Source of the DNA: Phallus indusiatus
Taxonomy: Eukaryota; Basidiomycota; Agaricomycetes; Phallales; Phallaceae
Reading direction: 5' to 3'
Assembly: GCA_027605045.1 (NCBI GenBank)
Contig: JAQFWX010000022.1
Location: 124,001-188,000, forward strand
Length of the DNA: 64,000 bases
Each line of letters begins with the position of its first letter. Within the stretch, counting starts at the first letter, position 1. The notes under the pieces are model-generated. The model ran no database searches and had not been told where the DNA came from. It saw only the letters and a program-made list of their open reading frames with translations. The translations under genes were made by a program, and so were the position numbers. Below are positions 23,602-35,565 of the stretch, piece by piece.

Positions 23602-24483
23602 CCGATGAGTACAATGTACTAGTAGGAGTAGTCTTGGGTATAGTTCTCAGGAAAAAAAAACATATATAACACGTAACAACAAATCTTCCTTCTAGAATAC
23701 TACCGAACCAAATTTCAGAGCTTCGATCATGATGGCACTGCCCCTCTACTATAAAAAAGTCGTTGTGCAACGAAGTACCGGTCCGTCGGCAGCGCCCGGA
23801 ACTATTGAATATGGGCTGGTATTTTGTCACCTACAATTGATTAAGTTTGATATGCCAACCAGAGTGTCACGGAACCTATTAGACATCATGGCCAAAAAAA
23901 TGGATTACGGAGTCTTATCGCATCGCGACACTCATCTCAGTTGAGCTCATACAAATCCCAGCCGACATTCGGTTCAAGGTCAAGGCTGTAAGTTTGATAG
24001 TTTAATATCTCAGTTGAAAATTTTTGTTTGAGATGACCCCTGAATCAAATCACGGAATTCACATGTATTTGTTGCCAACTTCTCAGCCACAGGTTCGGAA
24101 TGAATAAAATAGAACTGAGCACACGGTTTCTATCTAATTGTTCAACGGTCTCAACAGCGAAGACACTGGGTATGTAGGCGATCATGCGAAAACGTTGATC
24201 AGAGGTAAACGTTTAACCTGTCAAATATTTCTGAATCTTTCCGAATAAATGAGATCTTAGGTGCTGTTGTATGAGATGGTGATAGTGGATCAAGAGATCC
24301 AATCAGGAGGGCACTTATGAAGGCTGTCACATAACCCCGAACCAAAAACTTTGATTTCCCGGTAAACCACTACACCAATGACACTGCATAACTTTTTTTT
24401 CCGTTAAATTACCTCCTTACCTTGATTCTTGATATAATAAGGAGAGTATTGTCGTCATGTTTCTTCATTCGAATTTCTCCTCT
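23602..24483. other. Shared upstream region of divergent gene pair (right arm)
   Basis: A possible bidirectional promoter between the right-arm methyltransferase and DUF6533 genes. It lacks the microsatellite found in the left arm. Confidence 0.45.
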
Positions 24484-26045
24484 ATGTTCGAAAACACAAC
24501 CCTCTCTTCTGGTTCAGAGGAGCAAGCCGCCATATTATCACTAATTAGTTCCGGAAATCACCTGTGAGTTATTTCGAGGATTTCGTGATCGTGCGTCCTG
24601 AAAGATTATGACTCGAACAGACGTATTGAAGATGTAGGTTTCTAGCTTATTTTAAGCTCATTTGTCTATCCGTAATTATGTTCAGGGTTTTTTTTTGGTA
24701 GCGGTTACTATTCTTTTTTATGATTTTATCTTGACCTTTGGCGATGAAGTGAGTTTTTATTGCCTCTTTCCAAAATAATAAAATGAAAAGAGTTTAGGTG
24801 GAACTTGTTTGGAAAACAACTTACAGTCCTAGTATGTTGCATGAATCAATATTCGACATTATTCTCATTCCTTTTGAAAAAGTCAACATATTGTTTATAG
24901 CTAATCGGTACTTCGCAATAATGGCTTGTACGATCTGCATCGTGGCCTTATTTTCACCCAATTGGTCGTTGAGCGTAAGTGTTCATGAGTTCCTGAATAA
25001 TGCGCTTTTCAAATCTCGTTAATCCTTTTGCAGCGGTCTGTTTCCAATGACGTGAATTATAGAACTTGCCCTGACACAATCTAGGTGCCAGCATTTCGCT
25101 AAATTTGAAGGCGTTTTCACGGAGGTTGTTGTTTTAATCTCTGAAATCATGTTGATAATGAGGTACAAAGAACCTCAAAAATGTTGGGTTTAGTACAAGG
25201 ATTGAGCTAAATACTCTTTCTTTCTAGGGTTTATGCCGTGCATAAGAAAAATAATCTGGTCCTACTCCTGTTATCGAGCATTTGGACCGCTCAACTTTGC
25301 CTCATGAGTTTCACCCTTCGAAATTCGGGGCGTAAGTGCTTTACACACCTTTATCAGGGTTGATATCTTGAGCTTCGGTTGTAGCCGTGATTATTCCGCG
25401 TACTTCAGTAACATTTGGCTGCGTCTTGGTCCCCAATCCCAACATGTGAGTTTCATTCTCAGAAAACTACATATTGATCTTGATGGATACTACCGTAATT
25501 TGTAAAGCGGAGATCTAGATTTATTTTTCATTGTCCCCTCGGTCGTTTTCGATGGTGTTACCATAATCCTCCTTCTATGGGGTCTATATTCTCGAACAGA
25601 AAACAAAAACACGTCCTCCCTCTTTCGAGTGCTTCTTCGTGACGGCGTGTTGTACTTTGCAGTCGTGGTTTTCGTTAATACTGCGTGGATATCTACAGGC
25701 CTTACATTGGCGGTACGTATTATTTAATAGTCTTTGATTTTACCCCAAATTGAAAAAATATATCCTCAGACTGATCTTAAGAATATACTAGCTGTGTACG
25801 TATTGAGTATATTCAAGATTATCATTACTCAAGACATTTTCCTTTTTTGTGACTTAGCCCCAGCACTGTGTAAGTGAGAAACACGGCAGAATTCGCATTT
25901 ATTTTAAGTATATTTCCTTAGGATGACAAATGTTCTCATCAGTCGTTTGACTCTGAATTTGAAAAGTCAGAGTGGTAGGAGTCGCCAGGAAGCAGACACC
26001 TGGAGTTACCCCCTCTTGCCACGCTTACAGCGATCCAATTTCTAG
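24484..26045 (+). CDS. DUF6533-type integral membrane protein (right arm)
   Basis: Mirror homologue of the gene at 5289-6870. The start MFENTTLSSGSEEQAA at 24484 is followed by short exons reading the DUF6533 signature LFYDFILTFGDE then VELVWK, NRYFAIMACTICIVALFSPN, RVYAVHKKNNLVLLLLSS, PSVVFDGVTIILLLWGLY and RDGVLYFAVVVFVNTAW. The last exon has TNVLISRLTLNLKSQSG and ends LPRLQRSNF with a stop at 26043-26045. About seven hydrophobic segments are present. Function unknown. Its retention beside the enzymes in both arms suggests a link to the pathway, which is inference. Confidence 0.8.
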
Positions 26046-27988
26046 ATAGGTTTCTCCTAAAAGACTAATTTAACGTATATTGATGTTATTTCGCGTCATT
26101 TATTTACTGTGTTCCTTAAATGTTCAAGTCTTTGATCGAAGTACATAGGAGCTACTATTACAAGTAAAAATGAGTCCAAAAGTTAGGTGTGACAGATATA
26201 TTTGGTGCAAAAAGAATAGGAATGGGTATTGAAAGTCATTGTTAGCATGTCATATTATCAATAACCTTACTGAAGGTCCGAGCTGTTGAACATTTCACCG
26301 AAGTAGTCTGACAGTGAGGTTAACGGATCCAATTATTTTAAGTTAAAGTTCATAATTTGCTTGATACATATTCCTAAACCATGAGTATTATGTTATAAAT
26401 AAACGGCCGCACTAACTAGACTCTGGCATTCTGGTGTACAATTTATTCAAATAAGATGAAAGCGCCAGTCCCACATTAATTTATGGTCATCAGAAAGGTC
26501 AGTTTGAAAACCTAATCTATTCACTTTGAGAATGATACTGCCAGTGAACTTCTAAAAATCCAGTGACAAGAAATTTGTCAGCCTGACTAAAGAAGTACTA
26601 TCGATGAGGAAGAAAAGGATTTTTATGATCCCATTATTCTTTCGTCCGACATTTTCCTTGCTAGCTAATGTCGGCGCTCTTCTGGGGCCTGACACCTGTA
26701 ATTAAAGATGCCTCATTCGCAGAGAGTGACATTGATATTGAAAATTTCAAGTGAGGCATAAACTGTAGTCATCTGTCGAAATCATTGCCACAAAAGATCG
26801 ATTAGAAAAGGACTAGAACGATAACCAAGGAATACCTGTCAGTTTGAGTTCATCGCGACATAATCGGAGGACGTTCAATCATGAAGAGGCGTTGAGCTGA
26901 AGTCTCCTTCCGGAAGTGTTCAATATTAGGGGTCTGATCATAAAATTCCGAATCACTCGAACTAAGGAAGGACCAATTTTGCCATTTGCTTGTTCCGATA
27001 ACGAACGGCTGTAATGATGCGTAAATAAATTACGAAAGCATCATAATAAGGCTTAGACTATGTGGAAACAAAGTTCGATGCTGGTTTATCAATACCTGAA
27101 AGTGAGCAGGGTGGTGACCATCACTGGGGGGCGTCTCTGATTATGTCAGGGGTGTCCTTCATTCGAATGTGAGTTCAAATACTCTCACGCACGCCAAAAT
27201 AGGCCTCTGTTACCGCAAGGGGGAGTTTTAGTGGGTATTGAGCAATTGAGTCCCACACTACCTATCTAGGTGTGCGTAAATGCATTTCTCCTCCTCATCA
27301 GGTGTGTTCTATGTGCTGGACCAGGTCCAAACACCATAGTCACTATACCTCCACAAAAAAAATACCTGAAAGTGAGCGACCCGCCGACCCGGCGGAATAT
27401 CCCACGGGATGGTCTCGACTCTCGAATGTGAGCCAGGCTTCTCTTCACATGTGCACCAAGAAAACTGTTGATACAAGCAGGTACCCAACAATTGTAGAAG
27501 TCCGTTTTACATATCCATAAACAGACCCTTCTTGCTGATGACTTACACATGATTGAGGGCGAGATGGTTTCAATTTTATCAACCACGCGTTGATCACGCG
27601 CACGGATATACTATATCGGTCACAGCTTGATTATGTAAATCAATCATTTTTTTAGTGTTTCGCTTCTTGTTCGCTTCGTATTTGAACTTAGCACCTTACT
27701 GTATATGGTACGGGAGCCATCACTGTATAATTGATTCACAGAGCGCGGATACACACCGTATATGGGCCCCGGGGTATACGGGCTGTAACAAAGACTTAAG
27801 TTATGTGGGCGTAATGAATAAATTCGTAGGTATGTAGGAAACATCGAATATGTTAAAATCAAATAATTAATTCGTAACCAATGAATTGTTTGAACCACGC
27901 CCACGCAACGCGTCTGGCAACCCAGGGCGCGAGAACATCCGTTGGTGGTATAAGGTACCCTACTTGCTTCGCGAAAAGATCGCTAATA
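26046..27988. other. 1.9-kb intergenic region, nothing recognised
   Basis: No coding match, RNA or transposon end was found. A short phrase, CCTGAAAGTGAGC, occurs twice (near 27096 and 27364) in the same orientation. Open frames around 27270-27590 lack domains. Confidence 0.5.
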
Positions 27989-29983
27989 TCAGCGTCCTTT
28001 ATTCATGTCAGTACATATAATCGAGGGTGAGAAATTCAAGAGTGCCTTAGTTATCAATGCAAACACCATATTACCGTAGGCACGAAAAAAGCGAGCTGTC
28101 TTCACGCGATCTTCTCCCGGAAGAGGAATCGTACTTGGGTAGTTATAATTTATGTTCTTCATGTTTTCCCTAAGAAATTTTAACTCTAAGAGTGACTCAT
28201 GAACATAATATTGAGAAATAATAACAAACCAAATATGCTCAGTCCGGGTCCGCACATCGAGGAAAAAATTCCTGGCGAACGTGCGGGGTAGGTATCCGGC
28301 GAAATCAGGAGATGCTTTGTATAATTGAGCATTCAGCATTATTACAGTGGCACAAGCCTTAGAACATCCTTGGCTGCACAACGATTAGCTCATATTAAAG
28401 TATAATTATGACGCTGTATGCACACCCAAGGATTGGGTCGGTTTGCGACTGGGCATCACCGACTACAACAAAATTGGATGGAAGGTTCTTGAGTTCGTGA
28501 TATTTGATATACACAGAGCGGGCTGCATTTATGTCTATTGTTAATTCTTTCTTGTAGAGTTTATTTTCATTTACTTACGGTATACCGAATCAACAAAAGT
28601 TACAGGAACGTCTTCTAATTGCAGAGTTTGCAACATGTCGTGCAGCCATTCAGGTAAGGGTTGCTTCAAGTTCAACCGTCGTACGTAGTCCGAAATTTCG
28701 CTTGGGCTGCGGATTTTTTCATGCCAGTTGTAACCACCACAGCCTATCTGGACTAGATCACATCGTTCAGAAAACAGGTCTAAGAAACCTCAGCAGGCTG
28801 CCTACGGAAATTCTTGTCCCGCTTGTCAACTCCGAATAATCTATCATTTGCACCATCAGCAGGTAATGAGGCCATTACTTTCCGAATGCTGTCAGAGCTG
28901 TTTGGAATCCCGTATTGTCGAAAAGCTTCATCCAACTTGGGAGGAAGAGCAAACTCGGCATGTGTGTAGCTCACTTTCGGATCGAACATTATTTTAATAT
29001 CGTCTAATGATGGTGAACGATAATTCGCGTATTTTGGAATAGCTTTCAGCCAATGGTGACCACCCATAAATGAGCCGGTAGCATCTAGCGATGGACAGCG
29101 TTCAATCACCTCACATTCAAAAGACAACGACAGTGAATTATTTTTGCTTACCGACAACTAGGTTCCCTTCTAGCTCAGTAGTTTTACCGTTCGGGAACTT
29201 TACGGTTACGCCTAAAACCCTGTTGAGGCTCTCGTCATATACCAAACCTATGACAGTGCCATGGAGGATCTCGACTTCTTTGCAAGTTTCAAATAGAAGC
29301 CGACGAGTTGTTGTTTCAAACGCAGGCCGAGTCATACGTATAGAGGGAGGGTGAACGCCGCCGGAGTAGAAAGGAAACTTTGGGGAGACGAGCCTCGGAA
29401 CGCCCGAAACGTGGAAGACATCGACAGCTACACCGAGTCTACAGATTACATGTGTTAAAGTGAAACCATTGTTGAATACACGTAAACAAGACTTGCTTTC
29501 CTGCAATATCTTCGTGCGCTTGTTCAAATGTTTTGAACAACTCTTTCATAACTAGAGTCACAATGACTTGAAAGTAGTGAAATGCGGTATACTGAGATAC
29601 CCGAGCTCTTTTCGGTGCATTTGGCTCTCTGTGGAGATCTTTCAAGCCCTTCTCGCCAACAACCCATCCTTCCGCCTCGACGACGATCACTTTTGAAAAG
29701 TGATTTGCGCAAACCTTAGCAGAGAGTAATCCAGAAATACTTGAAAGAGAGTGGGACTTGTAGTTAATAGCATCTTACTATTATATTATCTTTCATCTCA
29801 CCTTCCACCGCAAATGATTGCGGTACCGGAAAACTTGTCACTTTTCTGCCTTTCTTTCGACAGAAGAGGTATATCTTTTACAATGGACAACTTGTCCCAT
29901 AATAATTTCACGACCAGTCTCGAGAAAATTTCGTAAACCACCGCTGTCGTGAGAATGGTAACGAAGAGGTTGAACGGGTCCAT
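27989..29983 (-). CDS. FAD-dependent monooxygenase (squalene-epoxidase/hydroxylase-like)
   Basis: A flavoprotein with an N-terminal membrane segment (FNLFVTILTTAVVYEIFSRL) and a Rossmann FAD-binding start, AIICGGSISGLLSAKV, split by an intron after CGG. This is followed by KVIVVEAEGW at the end of the second strand. The middle exons carry RARVSQYTAFHYFQV and VKFPNGKTTELEGNLVVG. The C-terminal flavin motif includes the GQGCSKACATVIMLNAQL segment (the first residues follow the family pattern). Its start is taken at the Met of MDPFNLF (29983) rather than an upstream one. The family hydroxylates or epoxidises metabolites with NAD(P)H and oxygen. It is the outermost enzyme of the cluster and is single copy. 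Some exon joins in 28380-28780 were not resolved. Confidence 0.78.
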
Positions 29984-30117
29984 TCTATGAGGGATAGTTG
30001 ACACACATACCGCTGATTTATGTATATATTTCATCGAATAAAGCCGGCAACTGAGGCCATCAATGCATCACGGTGTATACTTGGTCGAATGAGGCTGCCG
30101 GAATCACTGACCTGCGC

Positions 30118-30201
30118 TAGCCTCGGAACCCTGAGGAACCTCCCTACGTGGTTGTCCTAAGAGGGAGGGTGACGTAATCACAAGGGCTGGTTCCGAGGCT
30201 A
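30118..30201. mobile_element. 84-bp MITE with 13-bp inverted repeats
   Basis: The ends TAGCCTCGGAACC and GGTTCCGAGGCTA are perfect inverted repeats, flanked on both sides by GACCTGCGC (30109-30117 and 30202-30210). A 9-bp target duplication fits Mutator-like elements; an 8-bp reading would fit hAT. It is far too small to code. Confidence 0.8.
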
Positions 30202-30210
30202 GACCTGCGC

Positions 30211-30775
30211 GCTCATGGCACCTCATGGCACCTCATGCTAATATGTAGGGCATTTCTCTTGCACGTGACATGTTGACACCGGCTACGCAAGTGCCAAGGA
30301 TAAACTCGAACCCAATCTCTACTTTCCCACGACTTTGAGACCGAGCCTTCGCGGAGAGAGTAAAGTCGCGGGCGCTTGAGCGCTTGAGTTCTTGAGTTTC
30401 GAGGACAGCGAAATTTCGTCGCATCAACATGTCCCAGCGTCCTCGACATGCAATACAACCATGACCCCCTTCCACAGGGCTTCTGTGCGTCTGACGAAGC
30501 TAGAAATATATATAAGCCATAGCGCTCCCAACATCATAATTTTTAGCGCAACCAATGAACCAGAGCCAGGAATGCTCACGAATCCCAAACCCCTACCCTA
30601 CCGTCTATGACGAGCCAGCTTCCTTTCCCCCCTCACTTTCACTTTGTATCCTCCACTAAGCAATCAAAACATCATCACTGTTCTTTCAAAAAGCTACTCC
30701 TCTTCTTTTTCACCAGAAGAGTTTGCACCCACGTTGCAATCCCGGCAAACCGTTTGCGGGTGTGATGTATTCGAC
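30211..30775. other. Intergenic
   Basis: A 10-base unit CACCTCATGG is tandemly repeated near 30219-30240. Nothing else was recognised; open frames on the minus strand have no domain. Confidence 0.4.
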
Positions 30776-31174
30776 TGTTAGGGCTACTCAGCTCACACTA
30801 GAGGGAGGGGATCCTAAGTACTATATTGGACGATAACTATACTACTCACCTAGAGGGAGGGGATCCTAAGAGAACAAGCTTAGGGACCCTCACTCTAGGG
30901 ACAGCGACTATATACATGAAAAACGATAGCGCGGCGTGCGGCCCTGACACAGCTAAGTGCCAGACGCCCAAACCGAACATAAGCGACGTGACGCCGTAGG
31001 CGTCACGCCGGGTACGAGCGCACGACGCGCGCGAGTAGAGAAAGTGGAATAGAGACAGAGGGAGCAAACGGAGGGTGAAGATAATATATGGGAAATATAA
31101 ATAAAGTAGAGGGAAATATATACCGATGATAATAAATGAGGAAAAATGAGGGGACGCGGTAGCGTACCCTGACA
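30776..31174 (+). mobile_element. Solo LTR, family A copy 1 (399 bp)
   Basis: It begins TGTTAGGG and ends CCCTGACA and is flanked by TCGAC on both sides (30771-30775 and 31175-31179), a perfect 5-bp target duplication. The doublet AGAGGGAGGGGATCCTAAG occurs twice near the start. Open frames inside are shared by all copies and are not genes. Confidence 0.92.
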
Positions 31175-31179
31175 TCGAC

Positions 31180-32740
31180 TTTGTATGCGTAGTTAATTTG
31201 AATAGAATTAACTTGCGGATTTGATTTATTAATTGGGTCGAACAAATGCGTCGAATTGTGGTGCGTTGGCTGAACTTTATTAGAAAAGGCTTGTCGCTCG
31301 AGTTCGAAGAGTTGAGAACACTGAATAAACTGGTGTCGAGTGTTAGTCGTTCGTTCGGAACGACGCTAAGCGAGCGTTAAGCGAGTAAGATTTTTTAGCA
31401 AGACAAGAGAAGATTCGAGGCAGTAAGTAGTTTATTAACAAGAGAGGTGTTCTATTTACATTTACACCGGTGAATTATATACACCGGGAGATCTAATTAC
31501 TCTAGGCAGAATAGATAAAACTTATAGGCAGAATAAATGATGTCAAATATGATAAAAGAGAAATATGGACTGGGGAGCGCAAGAAACGAAAAGAGAAAAA
31601 GAAATAACAGTAGAAATGGAAAAAGACGCGAAGTAGTGCGAATTTACCCGTTCACCTCACAGCGGGGCATTGGAGCCATGGTGGTCAGATCCTTGCTTTT
31701 ATGGGCTCCGTCACTAATCTCTCAGAAATCTTCCCGAATGCGTTGCCTACTTTGTTAAAAAAGAAAAGTCTTTAGTTCGCGACCAGTCGGCGGTGTAAGG
31801 TGAGAATACCGATAGGCATTACTAACCGTGCTCACCAGGCATTGATGCTCAACGAGCTCACTGCGCTAAGTTTGAGTAATGGGCATCGAAGATCTGAACT
31901 GGTTGAAGGTGCGAACTCTAGCCACTTCCTTTAGTGCCGCGCTCAAATCAACTGATACCCGGCTTCAAGCCCAATATACCTGAGCCTAATGAGTAATAAA
32001 AACTTCTTGGCATCGCTGCGTTCGGAGAGGTATTTCGATACCAGTCAACTCCCTATGTCGTCGAAACCGTGTCGACATTAGTGTGTCATGATGACCTATT
32101 CTTCTAACCAACATCAGTAATCTGGGCATGTCTGCCCGGATGACCGGAGACGGTCAGGGACGGTCTGGCTCACTATGGCCGGCAGGATAATTTTGACAAC
32201 ATCGACGTGTCTTGGAAGTCCTAGACTCCGACGAAAAACGTGCGGACTAGTGAGACCATTGTGTGTCGGACTGTGTCCAGGCTGTCCCATGTTCCCTGTA
32301 ACGGTTCCGCTATGACCAGCGGACTACTATTACCCATAGTACATATTAGTATATATATACAATTGCATGCAGACGATCGTCGTCTGCACAAGTACCTAGT
32401 ATTATGTAATGTACATAGGCGCCGTCACACCAGTAAATACCGCGTAACGGTAAAGGCGCCGGCAGCCTTTCTTACCTGCACTTGCAAATATACAGCTTTA
32501 TACTGTTTGTTGTGAGTCCGTAAGAACCGGGCTAATCGTAAACTGTAACGAAATGTTACATTCCCAGAGCGTCCCAGACCGTTGCATGCTCCTAGACTGT
32601 TGTAGGTTCCTAGACTGCCTGAATCATGCTGGTTTCCTGTTGTTGCCTAATAATATGATTTGCTTCGCTTTTTTTTTTAATTTGGACTGAAAAAAATCTA
32701 TTATTCTTTATACATTGATTGTGTGAGTAACTAAAAATTT
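31180..32740. other. Intergenic with retrotransposon-leader-like hairpins
   Basis: At 32368-32388 there is a hairpin, TGCAGACGA-TCG-TCGTCTGCA. At 32545-32559 the stretch GTAACGAAATGTTAC closely resembles a hairpin at 57024-57038 in the gypsy leader. GGCGCC occurs twice around a TACC/GGTA stem near 32419-32460. This may be a decayed relative of that leader. No gene was recognised. Confidence 0.4.
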
Positions 32741-35460
32741 CTATTGTGATTCCGGCAACATTTCATCTGAGCTATCAATGATGAAGTCGTCGTCAACGTC
32801 AACAATAACATTCAGCAAAGCCCTATGCAGTGTGGGATTGAGAATATGTACATTGACAATTGTTTTGGACTCACATTCCCGTAGTGTATATATTCTTCTG
32901 TAACTCATGACAGTGCTCTCGCTTTGTTGTCTCATACTTTTCCAGTCGAACCAAATGTTTTTTATACTCGGCCTCATATCTATCCCCTTCCAAGCTCCCT
33001 TTTTTATACTTTCCGGTTGAATATTCCTCAAGACAATGTAGGATCTGAATTACAATTCAACAAAATATTATAAAGATATGAAAAAACATACCACTACTCC
33101 GGCAAATGCAATAGTTTCGAAGGGCATTGGATTAAGGACATTGGACTGAATACGAGCCGGGCCTTGCCGCAATTTGAACATTCCTTCATGAATAACCTGA
33201 ATTATTGAGTCGTGTGCGAATGGTCTTATAAATCTGTCCTGATTATGAAATGAGATATACTCAAACTTTGGAACCAAACATATGAACTTACTTGTCCATC
33301 AGCATCTGCGAAAATCTGTCTATATATGTATCGGCTGCTTGTAGTGAGATATTTGACCCGCTCTTGTATCACCTCAGGTGTTCCGACAAGACCATATTTT
33401 TCGATGATAAATGCCTCTGCTGCTTGTTTCCATCGGTACCGGTATTTAGACATATGTTTACTCAACTGGCTTTTCGTTAGTACAATCACCGTTATAAAAT
33501 GGTTACTCACAATCATTGAGATATGGGACGTGAGTACTGCAGAATGTTTGCAGTCATTGTTTGCAGCTTTCAAAGCACTTGCATTCATCTGCCGCTTTTC
33601 GGAGTGAGTTGGGAATGGATTCTGAGTGGCTATATAGAGATTAATATAACGCTTTGCTTGACCAATGACATCACGGTGTCCAGGGCTATAGGCATTTTGC
33701 TGGTCTGGTCTTGCTGTATCAACCAAACCGAATTTCGAAGGCTCTGGAGTTTGAAAGGTGCTTGCTGATCCAATGATGTCCGCTGGATCAGGCTCCGGTG
33801 TACCATAACTACTGTCGAAAAAGGATGAAGGAGAACTTGCACTATTAAAATATTATCATACGCAACAGCAGAAAATAGATAATGAAGTCACCTGTTAGGG
33901 CTACTCAGCTCACACTAGAGGGAGGGGATCCTAAGTTAAATATATTGGGGAGAACTAACTACTCACCTAGAGGGAGGGGATCCTAAGAGAACAAGCTTAG
34001 GGACCCTCACTCTAGGGACTGCGACTATATACATGAAAAACGATAGCGCGGCGTGCGGCCCTGACACAGCTAAGTGCCAGACGCCCAAACCGAACATAAG
34101 CGACGTGACGCCGTAGGCGTCACGCCGGGTACGAGCGCGCGACGCGCGCAAGTAGAGAAAGTGGAATAGAGACAGAGGGAGCAAACGGAGGGTGGAGATA
34201 GTACATGGGAAATACAAATAAAGTAGAGGGGAATATATACCGATGATAATAAATGAGGAAAAATGAGGGGACGCGGTAGCGTACCCTGACATCACCTTGC
34301 AACTGACTTAGACACGGAATGCTGTCTATAACACATATTTTAGTGATGGAACAATTGAGGATGGAGAGTAAATTACTGTTAGGGCTACTCAGCTCACACT
34401 AGAGGGAGGGGATCCTAAGACAGTATATTGGAAGGGAAACTAACTACTCACCTAGAGGGAGGGGATCCTAAGAGAACAAGCTTAGGGACCCTCACTCTAG
34501 GTACAGCGACTATATACATAAAACGATGACGCGGCGTGCGGCCCTGACACAGCTAAGTGCCAGGCGCCCAAGCCGAACCTAAGCGACGTGATGTCACGGG
34601 CATCACGCCGGGTACGAGCACGCGACGCGTGCGAGTAGGGAAAGTGAAATAGAGACAGAACAAGGAAACGGAGAGTGAAAGTAAAATATGGAAATGATAA
34701 ATAAAATAGAAAGGAAATGATGCCGATGATAATAAATAAGAAAATGAGAGGCGGTGGTAGCGTACCCTGACAATTACCTTATTATTCTCTCTCGAAGGTC
34801 ATCCGGGTTTGGCAGTCGTCGTGATGTTTTGGATTTTTTTGCCTGGTGATCTTCAAGTACATCTGAAACAGGAGAGATATAAACCCGCTAGATGAGGTAT
34901 AAACAATGGTCATAGAATGAAAAAAAAAAGAGAACCTTTCGTGTTGGAACCACCATTTGAGTTTTATCACCTTTTTGCAACTTCTCAGCCTCCTTCAGTT
35001 GACGTCTGAGCTGCTGAATTAAGGCTGCTTGACTTTCTTCAGTAGAAATCATCTCCTCCAACTCTTCATCATCATCCAATGGTGTATCATCTATATTATC
35101 CTCAGTCTCAGCATCTGAAGTTTCGGACTGGCACTCATCAAGTGCATCGTCCACAGTATCTGCAGAATGCTGGGAGTGCTTTGTGAAAAATGACTGGAAA
35201 ATAAAGAATAACTTACATTTGATTGAGGACGAGTTGGTGCCGAAGATGTCATTTGTGGCAACAACTGGGTTTGTACTGCTGGTAGAACTTGGCTTTGGAT
35301 ATTGCTTTGGGATCTTGTCCGAGTTTGAACTCCAGAAGTCTTTGGACCGGCCTAAAACATAATGAGTCAATTTTAGAGGAGATTGTGTGTTCCAAACCAT
35401 ATTTTTTCGTGTTTGCTTTGATACACGCTTGACATTAGGTATCGAAGATCGTGGAGCCAT
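32741..35460 (-). CDS. DUF6532-like protein with two LTR-laden introns
   Basis: Reads from MAPRSSIPNVKRVSKQTRK at 35460. An acidic low-complexity segment comes first (DDTPLDDDEELEEM), then a short coiled-coil (QLRRQLKEAEKLQ). The conserved DUF6532-like part follows: RWKQAAEAFIIEKYGL, VKYLTTSSRYIYRQIF, IIQVIHEGMFKLRQGPAR, PFETIAFAGVV and ILHCLEEYSTGKYKKG. The end is DEMLPESQ, stop at 32741. Function unknown; this domain is common in Agaricomycetes and often lies near transposases. Two solo LTRs lie inside consecutive introns around a 30-base exon (QHSVSKSVA); removing these introns keeps the frame, so the gene may still be expressed. It is divergent from the Plavaka transposase, 105 bp away. 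Confidence 0.7.
33893..34291 (+). mobile_element. Solo LTR, family A copy 2 (399 bp)
   Basis: TGTTAGGG...CCCTGACA with a TCACC duplication at 33888-33892 and 34292-34296. Read on the gene strand the duplicated bases are GGTGA, which contain the 5' splice donor of a DUF6532 intron. It lies antisense to the host gene. Confidence 0.93.
34377..34772 (+). mobile_element. Solo LTR, family A copy 3 (396 bp)
   Basis: TGTTAGGG...CCCTGACA with an ATTAC duplication at 34372-34376 and 34773-34777. On the gene strand this is GTAAT, the 5' splice donor of the preceding DUF6532 intron. It is antisense to the host gene and in the same orientation as copy 2. Confidence 0.93.
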
Positions 35461-35565
35461 TAGAAAAAAAAAGTGAAACTGTAAAGTTGTTAGTCACAGC
35501 GCTAAATATTTTCACCCCGGTATGCATAGTTACATAATTTTAGAGAACGCTATTATTATTCAAAA

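Noticed and set aside
30846..34302. Repeated 60-110-codon frames (SGYATASPHFSSFIIIGIY...) on the minus strand, also at 51737-52039 and 55819-56196
   Set aside because: They lie wholly inside family A solo LTRs and recur with each copy; they are LTR sequence, not genes.
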